Positions 1 through 8,006 are shown, counted from the stretch's first letter. The stretch is 13,993 bases of DNA from an uncultured Eubacteriales bacterium (GCA_900556535.1 USPI01000016.1:1-13993), one strand, 5' to 3'. The notes: generated from the letters alone by a model not told the origin. Program-made: numbers and translations.

Positions 1-69
1 GGATTTCAAAGGGACTTGGTCGCCGGCGCAAAGCTGCGTATAAATGCGAGAATAAGATGGAGTGGTTGA
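1..69 (+). other. possible 3' end of an upstream gene (unresolved)
   Basis: The frame beginning at base 1 is open for 22 codons and stops at TGA 67-69, just before the helicase-like gene. It could be the tail of an upstream gene in the same operon, but the piece is too short to recognise. The frame beginning at base 2 stops at 41-43, and the frame beginning at base 3 stays open to about 110. No promoter is evident in these bases, which fits the helicase fragment being a downstream gene of an operon. Confidence 0.2.
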
Positions 70-73
70 CATC

Positions 74-991
74 ATGGAAATGCGAGAACAGGAAGAACGT
101 CTGAAAGAAAGAGTGTATTCTCATTTTGAAAATGAGCTTGCCGACTTAACCGCGCTCGCCGAACAGTCACATAAATATGTTTTGTCCGGGGCATATGATG
201 ATCAGGATCGTTTTATGGCATACAGTCAGGCAAGCAAACACCGGGAGCAGAAAGAGGAGCTGCGCAAAGCATATTTAGCGGTATACTCCTCGCCTTATTT
301 CGCTCACATGGGTCTTCGTAACGAGGACGGCGCGGTTGAGCATATGCTGCTGTCTGACTGCGCCGACCTCGATCAGGTTATCTGTGTCGGTGCGGATGCA
401 TATCTGGTTCCGTTTAAGCAGAGCAAAGACAGGCCCATGCTTACAACGCTCTTTCACGAGTATCAGAATTGCAAGGCTGAGACATTTTCCGTTCGTCATG
501 ATGTCGGACCGGACAGGGAGCCGTTTGAAGAGGAACTGACCGTGACCCTGATTCGCAATGTGAAGATAGACAGGCGTCAAATTCTCGGCATTACGCAGCT
601 GATTCCTCGCATGGCTTCTGACGAAACGTTTGAGCTGCCTACCGCAGATGCGGTGTTGGCGCGCAGACTTGAAGAAAATCGCTCCGATGCAAAGCTCCGC
701 AATATAATAGCGACGCTTCAGAGAGAGCAGTTTGATATTATACGATACGATCTTAACAGAAGCTTCGTTGTACAAGGGTGCGCCGGATCCGGCAAAACGC
801 AGTGTCTTATTCATCGCCTGTTCTTCCTTCGCGACAGCGTCGGAGAAATCGGCTGGGACAAGGTGCTGCTCATTACGCCCTCTCAGTTGTTTCGCAATTA
901 CTCAATGGAGCTGATGCGCCGATATCATCTCGCCGGTATCAGTAATTGCTCGCTGTCGCAATTCTATGTCTCTCTGCTGCAGGCATACGAC
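74..991 (+). pseudogene. HelD/UvrD-like helicase, N-terminal fragment truncated by an out-of-frame junction
   Basis: An intact relative would be a superfamily 1 UvrD/Rep-type helicase of the HelD-like kind (HelD proteins act on stalled RNA polymerase). From ATG 74 (GGAG at 59-62; GTG 62 is an alternative) about 306 codons look genuine. They comprise an N-terminal acidic helical or coiled-coil region (about 1-70), a YFAHMGL segment resembling the HelD N-terminal beta region, then LQREQFDIIR and a Walker A GCAGSGKT (about residues 235-242), followed by the helicase motif Ia area. After LLQAYD (ends 991) the helicase frame loses all family resemblance and runs 41 more codons to a stop at 1112-1114. 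Motifs II-VI are missing, so helicase activity is not expected. HelD-like proteins are normally about 700 residues. The assignment to the HelD-like group is by recognised motif order and is moderately sure; the truncation is clear. Confidence 0.75.
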
Positions 992-996
992 CACAG

Positions 997-1767
997 ATCA
1001 ACTATATGCCGTTTGATGTCCTTAAAGACATACAGAGCGTCGGAACGGGACGGTTTAAATTCGTTGTTGCCGGCTTACGCAATGTTGTGCGGTTCAACAG
1101 AGATGCCGCCTTAGGCAACAACAGCGTGCTGACGCACCTGAGTTCCCTGACAGTCACTCCGTTCAAGGCGTCCGATGCCAGAGAGCTTTTGCAGGTCCCT
1201 CTTCATTACCTCGGTTTCCGGTTCCAGGATGACAGCAAGACAGATATGCTGATTTCGAATATTTTCGGAACTACAAACTACTTCCCAGGCTTGCTTCAGC
1301 TCTACTGTACCAAGCTGATTGAAGCGATGCGGCATGATTACGCCGGATACAACGAAGCAGACACACCGCCGTATTTGATCCGCGAGGAGCACATTAAGAA
1401 GGTTTTGGCCGACAAAACACTTGAGGATCAGATTCGAGAGAAATTTGAAATTACTCTGAAGGTCGATGATGACGATTACTATTATCAGATCGCCCTCCTT
1501 GTAGCCTTCCATTATCACAATATGAAGCCTCAAAGCGGATGCAGTCCGCAGAGCCTTTGGGCTATTGCAAATGATTACGGCTTGCGGAAGATTTCCGCTC
1601 TGTCCGTTGAGGAGATAAGGGCGCTGATGGAGGAGCTGCGTGAGCTCAACGTTCTGCAAAAGGTGGGAAACGGAAGCTATCGTTTCACGCGTCTCAGCTT
1701 CTGCGAAATGATGGGCTTGCCCGGTGATATCGATGACAAAATAATAGCCTATTCAACGGAGGAGTGA
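997..1767 (+). pseudogene. AAA/STAND-like ATPase, C-terminal half only
   Basis: From about codon ATC 997 the reading frame matches the second half of an Orc1/STAND-like AAA ATPase. A PFDVLKDIQ segment is followed by the hydrophobic strand FKFVVAGL with RNVVRF, typical of sensor 1 and the following helix. GNNSVLTHLSSLTV, a lid subdomain with an FPGLLQLYCTKL helix, and a winged-helix-like C-terminus (SLWAIANDYGL, then GSYRFTRLSF) come next. Walker A and Walker B, which should lie before this point, are absent because the upstream DNA is helicase. The only available starts in frame (TTG 946, ATG 1006) lack a good ribosome binding site. It ends with TGA 1765-1767, 2 bp before the next gene, so the original operon spacing is preserved. 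It is a remnant with no expected ATPase activity. The exact ATPase family is not identified. Confidence 0.65.
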
Positions 1768-1769
1768 TT

Positions 1770-2839
1770 ATGGACAGAATTTGGTGGGAACAAATCACTA
1801 AAGCGTCACTCTTATGCCGAAAGGTCATCGATGCTTTGACGGACGGCGACAGCGTAATCCTCCGGCTCTCACAGCACGTTCCGTGGTACGAAACTTTTGC
1901 CGACATCATTTGCGAGGGAATTGTGAACAACGGGATCCCAAGGAGTATATCTTATGCCGACGGGACGCAATGCGCGGGGAAAAATCTGCTGGAAACATAC
2001 TGCAAAAAAGAAATCCGCATGAAATACCGCGTAGGAAAATCCTATGCAGCATTTCTTGCGGAGCAGGACGCAATTACTCTCAATTCGACGATCGTATGGG
2101 TAAAAAATGTGGATGCTCGCACGCTGAGCTCGTGGCTGTCTTTTATCCGGGAATACAACCGAAATCTTCCGGAATTCCGGCAAGGCGCCCTGTTTCTCCT
2201 CGAGATGCACGGAGATGAGCCGACAATGAGCGGCAAACATATTCGGTGCATAGATTTCTCTTCGGAGATATCTGCCTATGATAAATACACATTTTGTGCA
2301 TTGGCCAGCTCGTCTGCTCCGACCGACAATCGCCTCAAGCCATATTTAGCCGAGCTGGTTTCGACAGTCTGCGCGGACGATGTTGAGCTTTGCGCGCGGT
2401 GTATCAGCGACGGTGTGGAGTTTGCAAACGACCCTATATCGTACGTTCACCGAATATCAGAAGAAGCAACCCGCAGTGACGGTACACCGTTCGAAGCGGA
2501 AATAGAGCCGGAGGAACTGCGGCACCGCGTTTGGGAAAGCCAAATACGCACGCTATTTCCGCTTATTGAACGCTTTCGGATGCAGTTTGTTAAGGACCAC
2601 CACGAAGAGATCAGGCAAGAGCTTCCAAAGGAAACGGCTTTCGGCGAGATCATAGCGGAGCCGGAGGCTGCGGAAATCGGGCTGCTGTATTATTTGGCGG
2701 GAAGCTATGCCGGGCGGACGCGAGACAGCGCGGAATGGGCACGGCTGATTTCAAAGAAGCTCGAAATGAGCTGGCTCACCTTAACCCGCTGCCTTTTGAG
2801 ACGGTATATAAGCTGCTCACCGGAAATGCCAAGCAATAA
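1770..2839 (+). pseudogene. unrecognised defence-like protein with C-terminal HEPN-like RNELAH motif, frameshifted
   Basis: Starts at ATG 1770 with GGAGG at 1757-1761, 2 bp after the ATPase fragment, so translation was probably coupled. The frame is continuous to about 2753. Its N-terminal half has the look of a degenerate P-loop domain: strand DSVILRL in place of a Walker A, and STIVWVKN and GALFLLEMHG hydrophobic strands. The C-terminal half is helical. As sequenced the frame then gives a nonsense tail reading into the first CRISPR repeat and stopping at 2915. Shifting by one base in the run at 2751-2758 restores EARNELAHLNPLPFETVYKLL and a stop at 2837-2839, for a protein of about 356 residues. 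The restored segment contains R-N-E-L-A-H, which fits the R-x4-6-H signature of HEPN RNase/toxin domains. The frameshift removes it. I do not recognise the whole family; the function is inferred only. Confidence 0.6.
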
Positions 2840-2880
2840 AGTCTGTATATGCAGAGCGGCAAGGCATTCAACGCACTCGC

Positions 2881-3445
2881 GTTATAGATCCCTGATAGTT
2901 CTTGGTATGGTATAATCCACGAGCATCACGCTCAAGCTGGGACTGAGTTATAGTTCCCTGATAGTTCTTGGTATGGTATAATTTATGGGGTTTAGTTGGT
3001 TGAGGTATTAGTAGTTATAGTTCCCTGATAGTTCTTGGTATGGTATAATGCGCGTTCCTTGCACATGTACGCGGCGAGTGTTATAGTTCCCTGATAGTTC
3101 CTGGTATGGTATAATTCTGTCGCTATGAATGGCGCTGCACAATACGTTATAGTTCCCTGATAGTTCCTGGTATGGTATAATACAACACCGCGACATATAG
3201 CACACAGACCCGTTATAGTTCCCTGATAGTTCCTGGTATGGTATAATCGCATGATGTACTGCGACCACGGCGTTTCAGTTATAGTTCCCTGATAGTTCCT
3301 GGTATGGTATAATTGAAAATGAAACAGGTACAAGGCCAAAGGCGTTATAGTTCCCTGATAGTTCCTGGTATGGTATAATAGATGCTATCAGGATGATAAC
3401 GTAATAAAAGTTATAGTTCCCTGATAGTTCCTGGTATGGTATAAT
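2881..3445 (+). CRISPR. type II-C CRISPR array, 9 repeats of 36 bp and 8 spacers
   Basis: Repeats begin at 2881, 2947, 3014, 3080, 3146, 3212, 3278, 3344 and 3410. The repeat starts GTTATAGTTCCCTG and ends GGTATGGTATAAT. Seven spacers are 30 bp and the second (2983-3013) is 31 bp. Orientation on the + strand is set by the tracrRNA anti-repeat, which is transcribed from the - strand and pairs with these repeats. Repeat 1 has A at position 8 and T at 22; repeats 2-3 have T22; repeats 4-9 have C22. Repeat 1 is therefore the degenerate old end, and spacers are probably added at the right, near cas2. Every repeat ends with an extended -10, so crRNA transcription may start inside each repeat. The array converges on the cas operon. 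No spacer has an evident match elsewhere in this window; targets are unknown. Confidence 0.98.
3434..3445 (+). promoter_or_regulatory. repeat-embedded extended -10 promoter (example in last repeat; present in all nine)
   Basis: The last bases of each repeat read TATGGTATAAT, giving TGn followed by the perfect -10 TATAAT, with a poor -35 (TTCCCT) 17 bp upstream. Transcription would start about 7 nt into the following spacer. Promoters inside repeats are known for Neisseria meningitidis and Campylobacter type II-C arrays. Two host promoters in this window use the same core (TATGGTATGAT at 9350-9360 and TGTGGTATGCT at 13020-13030), which supports recognition by the housekeeping sigma factor. The last copy would fire straight into the terminator at 3455-3495. 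Confidence 0.65.
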
Positions 3446-3454
3446 AGGCTATCG

Positions 3455-3495
3455 AAAAAGTACCGCTTTATCAATTGATAAGGCGGTACTTTTTT
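3455..3495. terminator. bidirectional terminator between CRISPR array and cas operon
   Basis: A stem running from A3455 to C3472 pairs with G3477 to T3494 over 18 bp, with a single G-T pair and an AATT loop. It has T-runs on both strands (TTTTT at 3491-3495 and AAAAA at 3455-3459). It starts directly beside the cas2 stop codon (3496-3498) and 9 bp after the last repeat. It can end cas operon transcripts coming from the right and array transcripts coming from the left. Confidence 0.92.
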
Positions 3496-3816
3496 CTAAA
3501 AAATCGACAGCTGCTCGCACTGAAATGCGTCATCTGCCTCGGTTAATTTTCCGAGAAGGATATCGATCGCCTCAAACTGCTTTTCCGTTATGACCAAAAG
3601 GCGTATTGAGCCGTTTTCGGGCAAATTCAGCTTTATTCTTGTGCGGTGCTTTGCAACTGCGTCCATACCGTTGCAAACGCGGGCATAGACGGAATACTGG
3701 ATCATATGGTATCCGTCGTTAAGCAAAAAATTCCTGAAACGGGTGGCAGCGCGCCGCTCGTTTTTGCTTTTGACCGGCAGGTCAAAAAAGACAAGTATCC
3801 TCATAAACTTATTCAT
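3496..3816 (-). CDS. cas2: CRISPR-associated endonuclease/integrase subunit Cas2
   Basis: A 106-residue protein of the length usual for type II Cas2, the structural partner of Cas1 in the spacer-integration complex. The N-terminal strand MRILVFFDLPV carries the conserved aspartate of the ferredoxin-like fold. It is followed by RFRNFLLNDGYHMIQYSVYAR, typical of Cas2 dimers, and a C-terminal LSIF strand. Start chosen at ATG 3816, which overlaps the cas1 stop by 8 bp (ATGAATAA) and so suggests translational coupling; no good Shine-Dalgarno is seen. The methionine four codons later is an alternative. The open frame extends farther upstream inside cas1, but those residues do not resemble Cas2. It is the last gene of the cas9-cas1-cas2 operon, followed immediately by the terminator. 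Confidence 0.95.
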   Translation of the reverse strand: MNKFMRILVFFDLPVKSKNERRAATRFRNFLLNDGYHMIQYSVYARVCNGMDAVAKHRTRIKLNLPENGSIRLLVITEKQFEAIDILLGKLTEADDAFQCEQLSIF

Positions 3817-4711
3817 ATTTATGCTGCCCAAGCTCAATGACCTCGGGCAGGCGCAGCACGGCCTTGCCGTCGAAAAGCGAGCGGGAAAGGCTGCGGACAA
3901 GGCGCTCTATCGCATAAGAGGCGCTGTGATGCTGCCCTCCGGAGATAATGTCGAGGTTCAGACTGTTAAACAGCTGCCGCTTTAGCTGAGGCGTGAGCTC
4001 AAGGTCGTTCTCGGTGATAAGATAGTATGTCAAGAGGTCGATGAGCGGGCGAAACGGCTCCATAATGTCATCGGCAAGGTTAAAACCGTTGAGCGTGCTT
4101 TTGTGATGCAGACCGAGGGCGGGGACGAAGCCGTAAACGGCAAGGCATCGGGCAGCGCAGCCTCTTATTATCGCGTAGCCGTAGTTTAAGGCCGAGTTGA
4201 TGACGCTCTCGCTCCCCCTTGAAAAGCCCTCGTCAAACAATGCGGGGAAATATCTTTGAGCAGCAAGAGCTTCAACGTTGTCCGGGTCGCCCGATTTAAC
4301 GGTTTCGGACATTCGCATTAGCGCGTCCGCCGCCCTGTCCTTTCCGCAAAGACGCAGCACGGCCGACTGATTTGCAATTTTTGAAATTACTATCTGCTGC
4401 CAAAGCCGTTTTTTCAGAGGCTCCGTCGCCTCAAGCTGAGCTTTAAGAACACCGAGGGCCCTGCTGTGCTGCGAAAACGGCTCAAGCACGGCGCATGGCA
4501 GGTGCTTTTCATCGCATATAAAAACGGCGCAGCCGCTTTGCCCGAGGTGGGACAAAGCGGCTGCGGTGATGCTGGAGGCTCTGCTTTCGATAAGAAGCGC
4601 AGAAATATCCTCGACGGCTACGCTGTGCGTGCTGTCGGTTTTAATTATAAGCTGCTTATTTTTCAAAGAGATCTGAGCGGGGCTTTCGATGATGATATTG
4701 CGGAATGCCAT
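3809..4711 (-). CDS. cas1: CRISPR-associated integrase Cas1 (type II)
   Basis: A 300-residue Cas1, the usual length for type II. It is the metal-dependent integrase that, with Cas2, inserts new spacers at the first repeat. The N-terminal beta domain (about 1-80) is followed by the helical catalytic domain. The catalytic triad is visible as E147 (NVEALAAQRYF), H203 (LGLHHKSTLNGF) and E218 (DDIMEPFRPLID); their spacing of 71 and 15 residues matches known type II Cas1. Start ATG 4711 is preceded by AAGGAG located within the 3' end of cas9, and only 2 bp separate the cas9 stop from this start. With no csn2 or cas4 present, the operon is the minimal type II-C set. All expected residues are present and there is no sign of decay. 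Confidence 0.97.
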   Translation of the reverse strand: MAFRNIIIESPAQISLKNKQLIIKTDSTHSVAVEDISALLIESRASSITAAALSHLGQSGCAVFICDEKHLPCAVLEPFSQHSRALGVLKAQLEATEPLKKRLWQQIVISKIANQSAVLRLCGKDRAADALMRMSETVKSGDPDNVEALAAQRYFPALFDEGFSRGSESVINSALNYGYAIIRGCAARCLAVYGFVPALGLHHKSTLNGFNLADDIMEPFRPLIDLLTYYLITENDLELTPQLKRQLFNSLNLDIISGGQHHSASYAIERLVRSLSRSLFDGKAVLRLPEVIELGQHKYE

Positions 4712-4713
4712 AA

Positions 4714-7700
4714 TCAGCTCCTTTTCATGTTAAACGGCTGCCTTACTTCCTTTTTGACCTTGTGATATTCGCCAAGCACATCCACGGTGTATTTTTCGAG
4801 CTTTTCGAGCGTCATTACGCCGATACCTCTGGCCTCATAGCTGTGGTCGTGCGTGATGCACGTTATGGCGCCTGTCGAAATATCGGTGCCCTTATAATAC
4901 AGCATGAGCGATTTTTCCACGACTGTAGGCGGCAGAGAGCTGCCCTTTTGGCACACGCTGAGCTTTATGCCTTTTTTGTGAGTTGCGCAGATCAGGTCGT
5001 TGGGATACAGGGAGAAGATGAAATCGTCATCGGAGACCTCACGCCACTCCGAATACGGCTTGTGAGCGGCGACCGCTCTGTTCGGAAGCTCCGGCTTCAG
5101 CGTATCGGCAACGTAGATCGGCACGAGCAGGTATTTTCCGCCCGCAAGGAACACGTCAACTCTGACCATGGAATCATTGCCGGCAACTCCTTTTCCTCCG
5201 TGAACAGGTACGCCGAGCGTTGCAGACTCGCATATCTTGACCTTCTTTACGACGGGACCGGGCGTGCCGTCGCTTTTCGGCTTGCGGAATCCGTCGGCGA
5301 AGGCGGCTTTCGCGTCCGCGCCGCACTCGATCAGCCTTTGCCGCAGCGCATTGTACAGCAGCCGGTCGCTGTCGGGATCGTAGTAGCCGTCGATCTCGCC
5401 GTTTTTGAGCTTGAGCTCCGTAAGCGGTTTTTTGATGATCAAAAGACCGTTTTTGAGCTCTCTCGGACTCTTGACCGTATCCAAATGCGCGGCTCCCGTG
5501 ACCTTTCGCTCCGGCATTCTCGAAACGAAAACAGGCTCGGGCAGAGGCAGTCCGCTTTCGGCGTAAAACGGAAGGCGCAGATCGTTTATCACCCTCGCGG
5601 GGTCGTTTGCGAGCCTTGCCTCAAGCTCCTTTCTGAAATCATGCCACGGATACGGGAAGGTGCGGAGCACCTCGCCGGTGCCGCTGTCAACGGCTATGCT
5701 GCCGGAGGACGTATGCATATACTCACATTCGCGGAATCGGGCATAGCGCGACACCTGCTGTATCATCGCGTCGGTCGTGCAGGCGATAACTACCGCATCG
5801 ACAGCGTGATGAAGATCGCCGTCTTCCCTGATCTTCGTTATGCCCCATCTTTTGCGCATATAAGAGGTTATGACGCCGTTTACCGCGGTGACCTTCTTTT
5901 TTCGCCCGCACCGGGACTCGGCAAACTCCAGATTGTCGGCTATGTAATTCAGCAGGAAGCGGGACATCGTCTTAGTGTCCTGAAGGTTTCTCTCCTTAAA
6001 GCCCGCCGCCTCCGCATCCGTCAGATTCTCCTTCAGCAGCAGCTTGCGCTTGCGCGGATCCTTCACGTTGTTGTTGACCCAAACGATGAAGTCGTCTCTG
6101 CGCTGCCCCGTCAAATACTGAAGCGGCAGCCTGTTGCCCTTGTTTCGGTTTTCTTCGGTAAGAACAAGAACCTTGTTCTTGCGGCTGTCGTCAAAGCTTA
6201 TGCTGTACGGAACGATATGATCGACCTCGGCGTAGTTTGGCGCAAACAGCTTTTCAAGCGAAAGCTGCCTGAGCGAGTACATACACACTCCGCCCTGCTC
6301 CTCGTACAGACGGAGCTTGACCAGATCGAGCCCTGTCGGGTTTCTCTTGCCGTACTCGGTTTTTATGCGCTCGAGCAAGCGTTCATTTTTTGCTCTGTTT
6401 TCGTCGTTTTCGCGCTTGAGCTTATTGCGCTCGGAAAAATCGTTTGCCATTTCCCGCGCCAGCTCAATATTTATAAACGTCGGGCTGCCGCCCTGCTTTC
6501 GGATAATCGCGTTCAAGACCTTTACGGTCTGCGAGATAGCCCTGCGGACAACGGGGATTGTTATCTCGGCGTAGTCGTCCTCGGTTGGGTGAAGATACAT
6601 CGCTCTCTCGCCCGCGTTGTGGGCTCTGAAATCTATTCCTGCGGCTGCGCAGGCTTCGTTATAGTTCATTCCGCGCTCAAGGAAGGGGATGAGCATATCG
6701 CAGGCCTTGACCGAGATGTGACCGAACTTGGAAAAGCTGCCGATGGAATCTGCGGCGGCAATGTCAAGCTCGTCAAGTCCGGCAGACTCAAGATAGGCTC
6801 TGATTTTATCCGAGGTCTTGTACAGCGAGAGCGCCGTTCCTATCGCGTTGCGCTGCTCACGCGGCATCATCGCAAAGCGCCCCTTGGAAATTCTGTCGAT
6901 CTCGGTGCGCATTTGATGGTAAGCCTTCATAGAGCCGAGCTTTTCCTTCTTTTCCGTTTGCTCGACCGTTGAATCGTTAGGGTAGCGTATGTTGAAAAGC
7001 TCGTTGTCGCTCAGCCCGAGCTCCTTGCGGAGCTTTGCGTAGGACACGTCCTTTGCCATATGCGCAAGCTCGATCGTCCTGCTGCGCTGCTCATCGGTCA
7101 GCTTGCTTACCTCGCCGCCGCGGATGATTCGAATGTGATTGACCTTCTCCAGCAAGGAGAAATATTCGAAGGAATAGGTCGCCCTTGCCGCTCTCGGCTC
7201 GTCGGGGAAGAATGTGCACCGTCCGACCATGCGCTCGATTTGGCTGCCGCCGTATGGGCTGTTGCCGCCCGGCCCCTCGTCAAATGAGCGCTGACCGAGA
7301 AGAATGTCAAGATAGCGGTTTTCCAGCTCCTCGCTTGCCGCCGTCGAGCCAAGACTGAGCTGCGCCGAGAATATTGCTCTGACTTCGTCGGCGACCATCT
7401 CCCGCTTCACCGTGGTGATGTATTCCCCGCCCTTATTGCGTTTGTGATCCTTAAACACCTCGTCGCGGAAGAACATTTCGCCGACAGTTCGGTAACCATG
7501 CTTTTGCATACGGGCAACATTCTCGTTGACCGCATCAAGCAGCAGCCCGTCCTCTTTTGACACGCCGCCTTTGCGGTTTGACCTAAATCCTCGCCGCTGT
7601 GATATGTGCAGGAGTATTCTTGCGAGCTCGGCTCCGCAGAGCTGCTCGTCAAGCGCTCTTGTGCGCAAAGCGTAGATATCCTCAAGCTGCCCGTCAAAAA

Positions 7701-7977
7701 GCGAGTCCAGCTCGCTTGGGGTGACGACTCCGCTTGATACCAGCAGGCTTCTGATGCGCTCGTTTCTGTGGCGATGTCTGCGCAGCCGCCGTCTTGCGCT
7801 GCGCGCGGCTCTTCGCGGCGCGGCGAGAGATTCGCCGGTTTTGGGCTGTTCGGCTGCGGTAAATATCCTCGAGCCCATTCCGATTATTCCGCAGGGTCTT
7901 TCGTTGCCGTCAAGAGCTAACGCAGCCCAGCCGACCGAGGTTATGCCTATATCAAGTCCGATTGCATATGGGAGCAT
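4714..7977 (-). CDS. cas9: compact type II-C Cas9 RNA-guided endonuclease
   Basis: An RNA-guided DNA endonuclease of 1087 residues, close to Neisseria Cas9 in size and much shorter than type II-A forms. Domain order: RuvC-I with D9 in IGLDIGITSVGW; arginine-rich bridge helix about 53-76 (RRAARSARRRLRRHRHR); helical recognition lobe about 80-480; RuvC-II with E505 in FINIELAREM; HNH with D586/H587 (VDHIVPYS) and N610 (VLTEENRNKGN); RuvC-III with H724 and D727 in HHAVDAVVIA; and a short C-terminal wedge/PAM-interacting region from about 850. All catalytic residues are intact, so cleavage activity is expected. Start ATG 7977 has a perfect AGGAGG (8 nt away) and its own promoter at 8007-8035. The operon continues into cas1 and cas2. 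The PAM cannot be read from this sequence. Confidence 0.98.
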   Translation of the reverse strand: MLPYAIGLDIGITSVGWAALALDGNERPCGIIGMGSRIFTAAEQPKTGESLAAPRRAARSARRRLRRHRHRNERIRSLLVSSGVVTPSELDSLFDGQLEDIYALRTRALDEQLCGAELARILLHISQRRGFRSNRKGGVSKEDGLLLDAVNENVARMQKHGYRTVGEMFFRDEVFKDHKRNKGGEYITTVKREMVADEVRAIFSAQLSLGSTAASEELENRYLDILLGQRSFDEGPGGNSPYGGSQIERMVGRCTFFPDEPRAARATYSFEYFSLLEKVNHIRIIRGGEVSKLTDEQRSRTIELAHMAKDVSYAKLRKELGLSDNELFNIRYPNDSTVEQTEKKEKLGSMKAYHQMRTEIDRISKGRFAMMPREQRNAIGTALSLYKTSDKIRAYLESAGLDELDIAAADSIGSFSKFGHISVKACDMLIPFLERGMNYNEACAAAGIDFRAHNAGERAMYLHPTEDDYAEITIPVVRRAISQTVKVLNAIIRKQGGSPTFINIELAREMANDFSERNKLKRENDENRAKNERLLERIKTEYGKRNPTGLDLVKLRLYEEQGGVCMYSLRQLSLEKLFAPNYAEVDHIVPYSISFDDSRKNKVLVLTEENRNKGNRLPLQYLTGQRRDDFIVWVNNNVKDPRKRKLLLKENLTDAEAAGFKERNLQDTKTMSRFLLNYIADNLEFAESRCGRKKKVTAVNGVITSYMRKRWGITKIREDGDLHHAVDAVVIACTTDAMIQQVSRYARFRECEYMHTSSGSIAVDSGTGEVLRTFPYPWHDFRKELEARLANDPARVINDLRLPFYAESGLPLPEPVFVSRMPERKVTGAAHLDTVKSPRELKNGLLIIKKPLTELKLKNGEIDGYYDPDSDRLLYNALRQRLIECGADAKAAFADGFRKPKSDGTPGPVVKKVKICESATLGVPVHGGKGVAGNDSMVRVDVFLAGGKYLLVPIYVADTLKPELPNRAVAAHKPYSEWREVSDDDFIFSLYPNDLICATHKKGIKLSVCQKGSSLPPTVVEKSLMLYYKGTDISTGAITCITHDHSYEARGIGVMTLEKLEKYTVDVLGEYHKVKKEVRQPFNMKRS

Positions 7978-8006
7978 GGGTAGACCTCCTTTTTGCTTAT
8001 GCTGCC

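Noticed and set aside
2750..2760. Programmed ribosomal frameshift in the HEPN-like gene
   Set aside because: The site lacks a classical slippery heptamer and no stimulatory stem is evident; a simple one-base deletion or sequencing error is more likely.
2815..2880. An extra degenerate repeat and spacer to the left of repeat 1
   Set aside because: The 36 bases one unit before repeat 1 show no real match to the repeat and belong to the third defence-like gene's end.
2992..3339. 115- and 86-codon frames with a repeating YHTRNYQGTIT motif across the array (- strand)
   Set aside because: They arise because repeat plus spacer is 66 bp, a multiple of three, so any frame repeats. They are not proteins.
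3817..3900. Extended N-terminus for Cas2 starting at 3900
   Set aside because: The extra 28 residues lie inside cas1, are cysteine/proline/arginine-rich, and do not match the Cas2 start.
4762..6972. 736-codon open frame on the + strand opposite cas9
   Set aside because: It lies wholly antisense to an intact Cas9 with all motifs. Long antisense frames are common in such codon-biased genes, and it shows no domain or ribosome binding site.
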